Below are positions 9,289 through 17,799 of a stretch of 64,000 bases of DNA, piece by piece. A program made the translations under genes and the position numbers. The stretch covers positions 372,001 through 436,000 of the forward strand of contig NZ_CP037858.1 in the NCBI RefSeq assembly GCF_006974125.1, read 5' to 3'. The notes beneath the pieces were generated by a model. It saw nothing but the letters and a program-made list of their open reading frames with translations, was not told the origin of the DNA and made no database searches. The stretch comes from Stenotrophomonas maltophilia (GTDB lineage Bacteria > Pseudomonadota > Gammaproteobacteria > Xanthomonadales > Xanthomonadaceae). Position 1 is the first letter of the stretch; every line of letters starts with the position of its first letter.

Positions 9289-9963
9289 ATGCGAATCCTG
9301 CTGATCGAAGACGATGCCGCTCTGGCTGATGGACTGATCCGCGCCCTGCAGGGTGCCGGTCATCTGTGCGACCACCTCTCGCGTGGACTGCACGCGCCGG
9401 CGGCACTGGCCAGCGCACCGTATGACGTGATGGTGCTGGACCTTTCATTGCCCGACGTCGATGGCCTCGATCTGCTCTCACGCCTGCGCAACGACGGCGC
9501 CACCCTGCCGGTGCTGATCCTGACCGCACGCGATGGTGTGGAGGACCGCATCCTCGGCCTCGACCGCGGTGGCGACGATTACCTGGCCAAGCCGTTCGCA
9601 CTCGGTGAGCTGGAAGCCCGCCTGCGTGCACTGTCGCGCCGCCGCAGCGATGCACCGGCGCAGAAGCGGCTGGGTCGGTTGTGCTTCGACAGCATCCGCA
9701 ATGAAGTGCAGGTTGAAGGCCTGCGCATCGAGCTGACCGCGCGCGAGCTGTCCCTGGTCGAGGCACTGATGCAGCATCCGGGCCGCACGGTTACCAAGCA
9801 GCGCCTGTTCGACGCGCTGTACAGCTGGGACCACGAGGCCAACCTGTCGGTGATCGAAGTGCATGTCAGCCGCCTGCGACGCAAGCTGGAACAGGCGCAT
9901 GCCGGCGTCGGCATCCGCATGCTGCGCGGGCTTGGATACCGCCTGGAGGCCGTGGGTGACTGA
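9289..9963 (+). CDS. OmpR-family response regulator next to czcCBA
   Basis: This is a full-length 224-residue response regulator. The receiver domain has the acidic pair D9-D10, phosphoacceptor Asp 51 in VLDLSLPD, Thr/Ala in LTARDG and Lys about 101 in AKPFA. A Trans_reg_C winged helix follows (about residues 130-220, ending RGLGYRLE). Sequence style is that of the TctD/QseB/PmrA group. The ATG was chosen because it gives the standard MRILLIEDD start. It is divergent from czcC and overlaps the downstream kinase start by 8 bases. It probably activates the efflux operon and its own gene through the 11-bp-spaced repeats just upstream. Confidence 0.95.
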   Translation: MRILLIEDDAALADGLIRALQGAGHLCDHLSRGLHAPAALASAPYDVMVLDLSLPDVDGLDLLSRLRNDGATLPVLILTARDGVEDRILGLDRGGDDYLAKPFALGELEARLRALSRRRSDAPAQKRLGRLCFDSIRNEVQVEGLRIELTARELSLVEALMQHPGRTVTKQRLFDALYSWDHEANLSVIEVHVSRLRRKLEQAHAGVGIRMLRGLGYRLEAVGD

Positions 9964-11338
9964 GCGCGTGCACAGCCTGCGCGGCCTGCTGCTTAGGCGC
10001 CTTTGGCTGCCGCTGCTGGTACTGTTGCTGTGCAGCGCAGTGGGTTCATTTGCGCTGGCCCGGTTCTATGCCGGCCAGGTCTACGACCGCTGGCTGCTGG
10101 ATTCGGCGATGTCGTTGTCCGAACTGGTGACGGTGCAGGATGGTCGCGCTTCGATCGAGATTACCCCAGCGGTCTCGCGCATGTTCACCTGGGACACCGC
10201 CGACGAAGTGCATGGCGAGGTGGTCGACGCTGCGGGTGGGCGTTTGTATGGTGACCTGCCTGAAGCCCTGCCACGCCCCACAATCGCTGCAGGAAATGAT
10301 GACGACGCCGTGTACTACGATGCACGGGTGCGTGGTCAACCGGTGCGCATGGTCGAGGTGGTGGTCAGCGCAGGGCCGGGCCATGACATCCGGTTGCGCG
10401 TGGCTGAGACGCTTCGCAAGCGCCACCGGCTGGAGCGCAAGCTGCTGCTGACCAGCGTTCCCTTCCAGGCCGCGATCCTGGCACTGGCGGCGTGGCTGGC
10501 CTGGTCCGGTACAGGCGCTGCCGCTCGCCATGCCAACCTGGTTGCGCGGAAGCTGGCCAGCCCGCGGCCGGATCCGTTGGCACCGCTGGATCCGGCGCAG
10601 GAGGCACCGCGCGAACTGTGGCCGGCGGTGGAGGCCTACAACGCGTTGCTGCAGCGCCTGGACGCGATGCAGGCAGCGCAACGGCGCTTTGTCAGCAATG
10701 CCGCGCACCAGCTGCGCACGCCCTTGGCGGCAATGCAGGTGGAGCTGGAGAGTTCATTGCGCCAGCACGACCCGCAGGCCCAGCAGCTGGCGCTGTCCGG
10801 CACGCTGGCCGGGCTGGCCCGCTTGCAGCACCTGGTCAACCAGCTGCTGATGCTCAGCCGCTCGGAGGATCCGAATGGCAGTGCACTGCCACTGCAACCG
10901 GTGGATCTGGCTGCGTTGGCACGCGGCGTGGTGGAGCGCTATGCCGACCGCGCACTGGTGGTGGGCGTGGACCTGGGTTACGACGGGCCCGACGACGGCG
11001 TGCAGGTACAGGGCGATCCGCAGCTGCTGCGCGAGGCGTTGGGCAACCTGCTGGACAACGCACTGCGCTACGGTGCCGTGCCCGGTGTGATCACCCTCGG
11101 CGTTCGGCAGGGGGCCGATGGCGTGCAGGCATGGGTGGACGATGACGGCGCCGGCATTGCCGAAGCCGAGCGCACGCGCGTCACCGAACGCTTCTACCGG
11201 GCCTGCAGCGAGGGCGATGGCTGCGGGCTGGGCCTGGCGATCGTGGCCGAGATCGCGCAGCGGCATGGCGCGACCCTGATGATTGATACCGCCCCGATCG
11301 GTGGCGCGCGGGTGGGGTTGCGGTTTCGTTCCCGCTGA
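9956..11338 (+). CDS. sensor histidine kinase, TctE-like N-terminal domain
   Basis: This is a membrane sensor kinase of about 460 residues, partner of the preceding regulator. TM1 is near residues 15-38, and a periplasmic loop resembling the two-component sensor kinase N-terminal (2CSK_N) domain of TctE follows. TM2 is near 163-185, then a HAMP-like linker, the H-box NAAHQLRTPLAAM with phospho-His 251, and a HATPase_c domain with N-box NLLDNALRYG and G-box GCGLGLAIV. The start is taken as the GTG that overlaps the regulator stop; another GTG 12 bases later is possible. TctE senses tricarboxylates, but the neighbouring efflux operon suggests a metal or metal-citrate cue; this is inference. Confidence 0.92.
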   Translation: MTERVHSLRGLLLRRLWLPLLVLLLCSAVGSFALARFYAGQVYDRWLLDSAMSLSELVTVQDGRASIEITPAVSRMFTWDTADEVHGEVVDAAGGRLYGDLPEALPRPTIAAGNDDDAVYYDARVRGQPVRMVEVVVSAGPGHDIRLRVAETLRKRHRLERKLLLTSVPFQAAILALAAWLAWSGTGAAARHANLVARKLASPRPDPLAPLDPAQEAPRELWPAVEAYNALLQRLDAMQAAQRRFVSNAAHQLRTPLAAMQVELESSLRQHDPQAQQLALSGTLAGLARLQHLVNQLLMLSRSEDPNGSALPLQPVDLAALARGVVERYADRALVVGVDLGYDGPDDGVQVQGDPQLLREALGNLLDNALRYGAVPGVITLGVRQGADGVQAWVDDDGAGIAEAERTRVTERFYRACSEGDGCGLGLAIVAEIAQRHGATLMIDTAPIGGARVGLRFRSR

Positions 11339-11346
11339 TCTGCCGC

Positions 11347-11548
11347 GTGCCAACCGAGGTTGGCACCTGCCAAAGGCGCCCCGGCCGGCAGATTCCGGTA
11401 GACGCCCACCCTGGTGGGCACCGTTGATGTCCCCCGTGCCAACCAAGGTTGGCACCTACCAAAGGCGTGCCGACCCACGGATTCCGGTAGTCGCCCACCT
11501 TGGTGGGCGCCCTTGACGTCCCCCGTGTCAACCAAGGTTGGCACCTAC
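11347..11548. repeat. tandem array, 89-bp period, built of two SMAG-like hairpin types
   Basis: Hairpins with the stem GCCAACC/GGTTGGC start at 11347, 11436 and 11525, exactly 89 bp apart. They alternate with GTAG-headed hairpins with the stem GCCCACC/GGTGGGC at 11398 and 11487, also 89 bp apart. The first unit ends in CTGC instead of CTAC, so it has decayed. The array occupies most of the 245-bp gap between the convergent kinase and GH92 genes and contains no gene. Confidence 0.85.
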
Positions 11549-11583
11549 CAGAAGCGGGACCCCGTACGCCAACCAACAACCCG

Positions 11584-13935
11584 TCACCGGCTCATCGAGT
11601 ACGGCGCCTGCGCGCCCTGCCCCGGCCAGTCCTTGTTCGGCTCGGCCTGCATGCTGAAGCGCAGCTCGCCGCCGGCCAGGATCTCGTCGTGGCGCAGGAA
11701 GGTGCGCTGCAGCGGCTTGCCGTTGAGGCTCACGCTGCCCACATAGGTGTGCTTGTCATCCAGCCCATCGGCCACGATGGTGAACGTCTTGCCGTTGGGC
11801 AGGCGCATCGCGGTCTTCGGCAGGAACGGGCGGCCGAGGATGTACTCGCCCGAGCCCGGTGCCACCGGGTAGAAGCCCAGCGCGGTGAACACGTACCACG
11901 CTGACATCTGGCCGACATCATCGTTGCCGGCCAGGCCATCCGGACGGTCGGCGTACTGGGTGTCCATGATCTGCTTCAGGCGCGCCTGGGTGCGCCACGG
12001 CTGGCCGGCATACGAATACAGGTAGGCCACGTGGTGGCTGGGCTCGTTGCCATGTGCATACCAGCCGATCAGCCCGGTGATGTCTTCCATGTGCTCGAAG
12101 ATGGACGGATCCACCTTGGCGTTGAACACCTCGTCCAGCCGCGCCAGCAGTCTGTCACTGCCACCATGCGCTGCCGCCAGGCCGGCCACGTCCTGCGGCA
12201 CGTACCACGAATACTGCCACGCGTTGCCCTCGGTGTAGTCGGTACCGTAGCCGCTGGCGCTGGGGTCGAACGGAGTGCGGAAGCTGCCGTCGCGCTTGCG
12301 TGCGCGCATGAAGCCGGTGTCCTTGTCGAACGCGTTGCGCCAGTTGCCCGCGCGCTTGTCGAAGGTCGCCGTGATATCGCCCTTGCCCATCGCCTGCGCC
12401 ATGCGTGCGATGGTCCAGTCGTCGAAGGCGTATTCCAGCGTCTTGCTGGCCGCTTCACCTTCCTCGTCAATCGGCACATAGCCCAGCTCGCGGTACTGCG
12501 CGATGCCGTCATAGGGGCCGTAGTTGGCGGTCTCGACCATTGCCTTCAGCGCCTTGTCGGCATCGAAGCCACGGATGCCCTTTACGTAGGCGTCGGCGAT
12601 CACCGGCACGGCGTGGTAGCCGATCATGCACCAGTCCTCCAGTCCATGGAACGACCACACCGGCAGCATGCCGTAGGGGCTGTGCTCATGGTGCGCCAGC
12701 ATCGAATTGACGAAGTCGCTGTTGCGCTTCTCCGGCTGCACCAGCGTCAGCAACGGATGCAGCGCACGGTAGGTGTCCCACAGCGAGAACGTGGAGTAGT
12801 TCGTGTACCCGTCTGCCTTGTGCACCGCGTTGTCCGAACCGCGGTACTGGCCATCGGCATCCATGAACAGCGTCGGCCCCAGCATCGTGTGGTACAGCGC
12901 GGTATAGGCACTGCGGCGAGCGTGCTCGGGTGCATCGATATCGAGCACCGACAGCGCCTGCGTCCATTCCTGCTTCGCCTGGGCACGTACCCGCTCGAAA
13001 TCGAAGTCCGGCACTTCGGCATCGAGGTTGGCGATGGCGCCAGCCTCGCTGACGGGTGAGATGGCGACCTTGACCACCAGCGGTGCGTCCAGCTTGCCGA
13101 ATGCGAAGGTACCGACCAGCTGACGGCCCTCGATCTGTGCACGCTGCGCCGGATCCTTCTCGCCCGGCGGCGGGAAGCCCTTGTAGACAATGTCCTTCTC
13201 GGTGCTGTGCAGCTCGTGGCTGGCCAGCGGCCGCGAGAAACGCATGGCGAAGAACACCTGGCGGCCCGGCGCCCAGCCACGGGTTTCACGGAAGCCGGTG
13301 ATCGTGCCGTCAGCACGCACCCGCACCCTCGACCACAGCACCTTGCCCGGGTAGTCGTACATGCTGGTGCGCATGTCCAGCAACACCTTGGCGTCGATGC
13401 CCTTCGGGAAGGCGTAGCGATGCACACCCACGCGGGCACTGGTGGTCAGCTCGGCGCGCACCTTGTAATCGTCCAGGGTGACGGCGTAGTAGCCCGGCTC
13501 GGCTTTCTCGTCGTCATGGCGGAACCGGGAGGCATAGCCGCTGCCCGGCTTCTCCGGATCTCCGCGCTCGAGCCCGGGATTGCCGGTGAACGGCATGACC
13601 AGGATGTCACCCAGGTCCGAATGGCCGGTGCCGGAGAAATGGGTGTGCGAGAAGCCGACAATGCTGCTGTCGTCGTAGCGGTAGCCGGCCGCCCAACCGT
13701 AGGCCTTTTCGCGCGGCTGGATGCGCGTATCCGGGCTGAGCTGGACCATGCCGAACGGCACCGTTGCACCCGGATAGGTGTGGCCTTCCCCACCGGTGCC
13801 GATGAACGGGTCGACCGAGGCGTAGGCCTTGTCGGCGGCGGTTTTCGGCGTGGCAGCCAGAGCGGCACCGGAAGCAAGCATGGCGGTGGCGGCGAAGGCG
13901 ATCAGGAGGCGACGGTCCAGCGTGGGCATCGGCAT
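11584..13935 (-). CDS. GH92-family alpha-1,2-mannosidase-type glycoside hydrolase
   Basis: This is an exported glycosidase of 783 residues with a signal peptide (cleavage near ALAAT, about residue 28). The N-terminal beta-sandwich carries the family signature DPFIGTGGEGHTYPGA. The C-terminal (alpha/alpha)6 domain carries GNDDVGQMSAWYVFTALGFY, holding the acidic residues that act as general base and bind calcium in GH92 enzymes. These are inverting, Ca-dependent alpha-mannosidases acting on N-glycan or yeast mannan chains, so a role in trimming host or fungal mannose is likely. The gene stands alone with a 349-bp upstream spacer. An imperfect palindrome with a central CG (13937-13948) just upstream of the ATG could be a LacI-type operator. 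No clear Shine-Dalgarno is seen. Confidence 0.93.
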   Translation of the reverse strand: MPMPTLDRRLLIAFAATAMLASGAALAATPKTAADKAYASVDPFIGTGGEGHTYPGATVPFGMVQLSPDTRIQPREKAYGWAAGYRYDDSSIVGFSHTHFSGTGHSDLGDILVMPFTGNPGLERGDPEKPGSGYASRFRHDDEKAEPGYYAVTLDDYKVRAELTTSARVGVHRYAFPKGIDAKVLLDMRTSMYDYPGKVLWSRVRVRADGTITGFRETRGWAPGRQVFFAMRFSRPLASHELHSTEKDIVYKGFPPPGEKDPAQRAQIEGRQLVGTFAFGKLDAPLVVKVAISPVSEAGAIANLDAEVPDFDFERVRAQAKQEWTQALSVLDIDAPEHARRSAYTALYHTMLGPTLFMDADGQYRGSDNAVHKADGYTNYSTFSLWDTYRALHPLLTLVQPEKRNSDFVNSMLAHHEHSPYGMLPVWSFHGLEDWCMIGYHAVPVIADAYVKGIRGFDADKALKAMVETANYGPYDGIAQYRELGYVPIDEEGEAASKTLEYAFDDWTIARMAQAMGKGDITATFDKRAGNWRNAFDKDTGFMRARKRDGSFRTPFDPSASGYGTDYTEGNAWQYSWYVPQDVAGLAAAHGGSDRLLARLDEVFNAKVDPSIFEHMEDITGLIGWYAHGNEPSHHVAYLYSYAGQPWRTQARLKQIMDTQYADRPDGLAGNDDVGQMSAWYVFTALGFYPVAPGSGEYILGRPFLPKTAMRLPNGKTFTIVADGLDDKHTYVGSVSLNGKPLQRTFLRHDEILAGGELRFSMQAEPNKDWPGQGAQAPYSMSR

Positions 13936-14284
13936 TTGGATCGATTCATATGATGGCCGGATGCTAGCACCCGGCTACCGGCACCGCATGTTGCGGCGCA
14001 GCTGAATGGATCCAAAGGCGACAAAAGTTGTCCTGTCTTATCTGCAACTAATTGCATGTTCCCGCGCCTTGGCGATCACCAGACTCTGCGCAAGCCCAAT
14101 GCGGCACAAAAGAGGCGTCTTGCAAGATGCCCGTTTGCGATGTGACGGCTATCGCAATACGCCTCGCGCGGGCCAGGAACAGCACCTTATTCACTTCACT
14201 TTCACACCATGTGAGCGTTTGATTCACGCCGACGAAGTGAATGCGGTTTCTGTCCTGAAGTTCGATACCCACAGGAGTCCGGTC
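13936..14284. other. 349-bp intergenic region, divergent GH92/autotransporter
   Basis: No gene is recognised here. The stretch is less GC-rich than its surroundings. It holds TTTGGATC (13935-13942) and its inverse GATCCAAA (about 14009-14016), the palindrome TCTTGCAAGA (14118-14127), and an inverted TTCACTTC/GAAGTGAA pair shortly upstream of the autotransporter. These are plausible promoter/operator or leader-RNA elements, none of them assigned. Confidence 0.4.
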
Positions 14285-16644
14285 ATGAAGATCGCCGTTC
14301 GTCGTTCCCTTGCGCTGGCTGTCGCCAGTTCCCTTGCCCTCGGACTTCCGGCTTACGCGGGTATCCTCACGCCGGGGCAGTCCGCCACCGTGCAACCCGG
14401 GGATACTGCCGAGACGTGGAGCCTGTCTGGTGCCCGCATTGATGTGCGCCCCGGCGGGCAGACGTTGTCGATCTTTGCACGCGACTCGTCCAGCGTGATC
14501 CTGGATGGGGCGCAGGTTTCTTTCTCAGGGTCCGACGCTGCTGTTCGGCTGACCAACAGCCATGCTGAAATCAGTGATACCTCGATCGCCAGCAGCGGGG
14601 AACGAGCACTGTTGCTGGCCACGGGGGTGACGGGCGACACCGGCCCAGCTTCCACAGCGATGGTTCGCCGCAGTACGCTGCAAGGACTTGGGGTGGGTGT
14701 CAGTGTCGCCACCAGCGGTCCGAGCCAGCGAGCGTCGCTGGTGCTGGACGCAACGCGTGTCGAGGCACTGGCTGATGTCGGCAACGTTGAGCCACTGGCC
14801 GGCAACGGGCTGCTTCTGATCGGAACCGCCGATGTGTCCATCGAGAACGGCAGCACCGTCATCGGTGCACAGAACGGCATCTACGCCATTGATACGGACG
14901 TGGGTGGCCCTTCGGAAGTGAATATTGACAGCTCCCGCGTGGAGGGCCGTACCGCAGCCGCCATCCGGGTCGCTCCCTCGCTTGATCCAGCGAGCCCCCG
15001 ATCCAACGTCGTCTTCAACGTGCGCAACAACAGCCAGATTGTCGGCGGTGACGGCAATCTCCTCTTCGTCGAGGCACCCGATGCGACGGTCGGCTTCAAT
15101 GTCGACAACAGCCAGCTGACTGGCAGCATTCTCAACACCGTCGGCAGCACGCTTGACGTTGCCTTGCGCAATGGTGCCAGCCTGAAAGGCACCACGCGCG
15201 ACATCACTTCAATGGCGCTCGACAATGCCCGTTGGCAGCTGAGCGGCGACAGCAGCACTGGCACGCTGGCGCTGGGCAGCAACAGTGAGATTTCCCTGGG
15301 CGACGGCTCCGCCTTCCACACCCTCAACGTGGCCGGCAACTTCACCGGCAATGGCGGCACCCTCGCCTTCAACACCGTACTGGCCGGCGACGATGCCGCC
15401 ACCGACAAGCTGATCATCGGCGGCGACACCAGTGGCAGTGCCAACGTGCGCGTCAACAACGTCGGCGGTGCCGGGGCGCAGACCAGCCAGGGCATCCAGT
15501 TGATCCAGGTTGGCGGCGCGTCCAATGGCCAGTTCAACCTGGCCGGCCGCGCGGTGGGCGGCCAGTACGAGTACTTCCTGCACAAAGGCACCGGCGCCGA
15601 CGGCAACTGGTACCTGCGTTCGCAGCTACCGACCGTGCCGGACCCGTGCGTGGTCAATCCTAGCCTGCCCGAGTGCAAGCCGGTTGATCCTGTTGATCCG
15701 GTCGATCCGGTCGATCCGGAGCCGGTGCTGCGCCCCGAACCCGGCGCCTACCTGGCCAACCTGCAGGCTGCGCAGAGCATGTTCCGCGTGGGCTACCACG
15801 ACCGCCATGCCGGCCAGAATTCCGGCCGCGCCTGGGCCCGCGTGGATGGTTCGCGCAACGGCTTTGATGCCATCAGCCGCCAGCTCGACATCCACGGCAA
15901 CAGCCAGGCACTGACCGTCGGCGCCGACGTGTGGCGTCACGAATCGGGCAGCGGCGTGGGCGTGACGCTGTCCAGCGGCAATGCCACCAGCACCTCCACC
16001 AATGAACTGACCGGCTACTACGCGCGCGGCAAGGTGAAGGGCGAGGCGCTCGGCGTCTACGGCACCTGGCGCGGCGGCAACGGCGCCGATCCGTATGCCG
16101 GCTTCTATGTGGATGGCTCGGTGCAGCGTGCGCAGTTCCGCAACCGGGTGGAAGGTATCGGCCTGGACACGGAACGCTACGACAGCCGCGCTTGGCAGGG
16201 CGCAGTGGAAACCGGCTATGCGTTCCGCGTGGGCGGTGCCAGCAACGGTGGCATCTACCTGGAGCCGCAGTTGCAGGTGGGCTACAGCCGCTGGGACAGC
16301 AACCGCCACACCGAGGCCAACGGCACGGTGGTCAGCGCCGAGAATGCCAATGGTGTGTTCGGGCGCGCGGGCCTGCGCCTGTCCGGTGTGACCCGCTGGG
16401 GAACGGTGCCGCCGAGGTGCAGCCGTACCTCGCCGCCAACTGGCTGCATACCCGCGCCGAGTCGCAGATCCGCGTGGATGACGAGATCGCCGATGCGCGC
16501 GTGCCGCGCAGCCGTGGCGAGTTCAGTGGCGGTGCGTCGGTGAAGTTCGGCAACGGCCTCGGCGCCTGGGGCGGCCTGTCGCTGCAGAGGGCCAGTGGCT
16601 ATCACCAGACCCGTGCGCAGGTAGGTGTCAGTTACAGCTGGTAG
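14285..16644 (+). pseudogene. autotransporter (type Va) with a frameshift in the beta-barrel
   Basis: This is an outer-membrane autotransporter. It has a signal peptide (MKIAVRRSLALAVASSLALGLPAYA), a beta-helical passenger of about 430 residues rich in N/T/S/G, a linker with PVDPVDPVDPVDPEP repeats, and a C-terminal autotransporter barrel. The frame is continuous to about 16399 and then leaves the barrel sequence, ending at 16543 in an Arg/Ser/Pro-rich nonsense tail. Moving back one base at the GGGG tract (16398-16401) restores the true barrel end (GAAEVQPYLAANWLH...VGVSYSW, stop at 16644), which has the terminal aromatic residue expected for BAM recognition. Either one G was lost (mutation, phase variation or sequencing error) or the ribosome slips -1. 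Ribosome site AGGAG precedes the ATG. Confidence 0.82.
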
Positions 16645-16679
16645 TCGGTCGCCTTTTCCTGGGCTTCCCTGGAGTGGAA

Positions 16680-16728
16680 CCGCGCAAGGTGAACGCCGAC
16701 AGGGCAGCGTCGGCTACGCCTTGCGCGG
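16680..16728. repeat. long nested hairpin between convergent genes
   Basis: A perfect 10-bp stem CCGCGCAAGG/CCTTGCGCGG encloses a second stem GCCGAC/GTCGGC. A further GCCGAG/CTCGGC hairpin follows at about 16754-16771. The element lies between the autotransporter and the host-attachment gene, which converge, so it may terminate both. It resembles a REP-type element more than a simple Rho-independent terminator because no T-run follows. Confidence 0.5.
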
Positions 16729-16804
16729 CGCAGAGATCCCACGCTTCCCACGATGGCCGAGCATGCGCTCGGCTCTGGCCTCTGGAGGAGATCGATCGGT
16801 CTTT

Positions 16805-17221
16805 CTACGCCGCCAGCACCTTCTGGATATCGGCCAACGGTGCGTTGGTCAGGTCCTTGGCGATGTCGCCCAGCAGGCGGGCCTGCGTTTCCTTGTGCAG
16901 CAGCGGGCGGATGCGCCCCAGCGTGGTCGGATCGGCCACCAGCACCAGGTGTGCGTAGCGGTTGTTCAGCGCATCCTCGTTCAACTGCTCGGCAACCTGC
17001 TTGGCGAAGGTCGCTTCGTTGAGCTGGGAAATGGACATGTCCTTCGGCACTGCCCCCGACGGCCCCTGTCCCGACACGCCCTGCTCGCTGATGTCCTGCA
17101 GGCGCAGTTCGCCTTCCTGCTTCAGCGTCAGCTGATGATCGCTGCCGACGTTGGTGAACACGCGGGCCGAACCACCATCGGCGACAATGATCAGCGTACC
17201 TTCGGGAATGCGACGGGTCAT
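16805..17221 (-). CDS. host attachment family protein
   Basis: This is a 138-residue cytoplasmic protein of the 'protein required for attachment to host cells' family (Host_attach). The pattern is typical: an N-terminal strand-rich block TLIIVADGGSARVF, a central low-complexity turn, and a C-terminal block LVLVADPTTLGRIRPLLHKETQ with the helix DLTNAPLADIQKVL. The family name comes from an Agrobacterium attachment gene, and the fold resembles eRF1/baeRF-like domains. The molecular function is not established. It is monocistronic, and a GGAGCAT-like ribosome site precedes the ATG. The stop TAG lies inside a GTAG tetramer. Confidence 0.85.
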   Translation of the reverse strand: MTRRIPEGTLIIVADGGSARVFTNVGSDHQLTLKQEGELRLQDISEQGVSGQGPSGAVPKDMSISQLNEATFAKQVAEQLNEDALNNRYAHLVLVADPTTLGRIRPLLHKETQARLLGDIAKDLTNAPLADIQKVLAA

Positions 17222-17799
17222 GCGATGCTCCTTCTCGATTGCGTTATTGCGTTCACCACCACCGTAGACAGGACCATGTGAGCGCTACGGCCAGAGTTCG
17301 TTCAATGCACGTCATCGCGTTCAGTGCAGATGAACAGGCGTGATGGAACACAGCGTGCAGATCAGTCCGCTTCGCTGCACGCTCACGCCGATGCCGTTAT
17401 GATGAATCGATGATCGACAAGACCCACTACGTGACGGGCGCACCTGTTACGTGGGAAGCACTGCCGACCGGCGCTTCGCTTGCCACGAATGCTCCCGCCC
17501 TGCATTTCCATCGCCTTGCGCTGGATCCCGGCGGATGACGCCCGCAGGCCCTCTTGCCTGCACCCCTACGCTGATGTGATACCCGGCCGCTGACTGCGCG
17601 GTCGTTGTGATCCCGTTGTCGCGTCTCCGCCCCTGCGGCGGTGCTTTGCCGTGCGCGTGGCGTTGCGCCTGCACACACTCCCCGGCCCCCACGCCACCCA
17701 TCGATGCCCCCGCGCCACTTGCGCCTGCATCGCCGTTTCCGATTTCCGGGACACACCACACCGCTCATTCCCCTATTCCATACCTACAAGGGAGACCCC
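17222..17799. other. 578-bp intergenic region upstream of proP
   Basis: This region contains a short open frame (listed separately) and a hairpin AGCGTGCAG/CTGCACGCT at 17352-17383. A possible -10 hexamer TATGAT is at 17398-17403, without a convincing -35. It also holds a GC-rich leader of about 260 bases before the transporter ATG with a GCAGG/CCTGC dyad. The long leader may carry osmotic regulation of the transporter, but no known riboswitch is recognised. Confidence 0.35.
17410..17538 (+). CDS. possible 42-residue peptide or gene remnant
   Basis: A short frame starts MIDKTHYVTGAPVTW and ends LALDPGG. It sits just after a possible TATGAT -10 box in an otherwise empty stretch. Codon use is compatible with the host. 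No family is recognised, no ribosome site is obvious (the upstream ATGAATCG offers another start), and it could be a remnant or chance frame. Confidence 0.2.
   Translation: MIDKTHYVTGAPVTWEALPTGASLATNAPALHFHRLALDPGG

Noticed and set aside
9227-9766. Upstream extension of the outer-membrane efflux gene
   Set aside because: The open frame continues to 9766 but is antisense to the response regulator; the signal peptide begins at 9226.
14151-14284. CRP/Clp site TCACA-N3-TGTGA in the autotransporter leader
   Set aside because: Half sites are in the wrong orientation and spacing for the TGTGA-N6-TCACA consensus.
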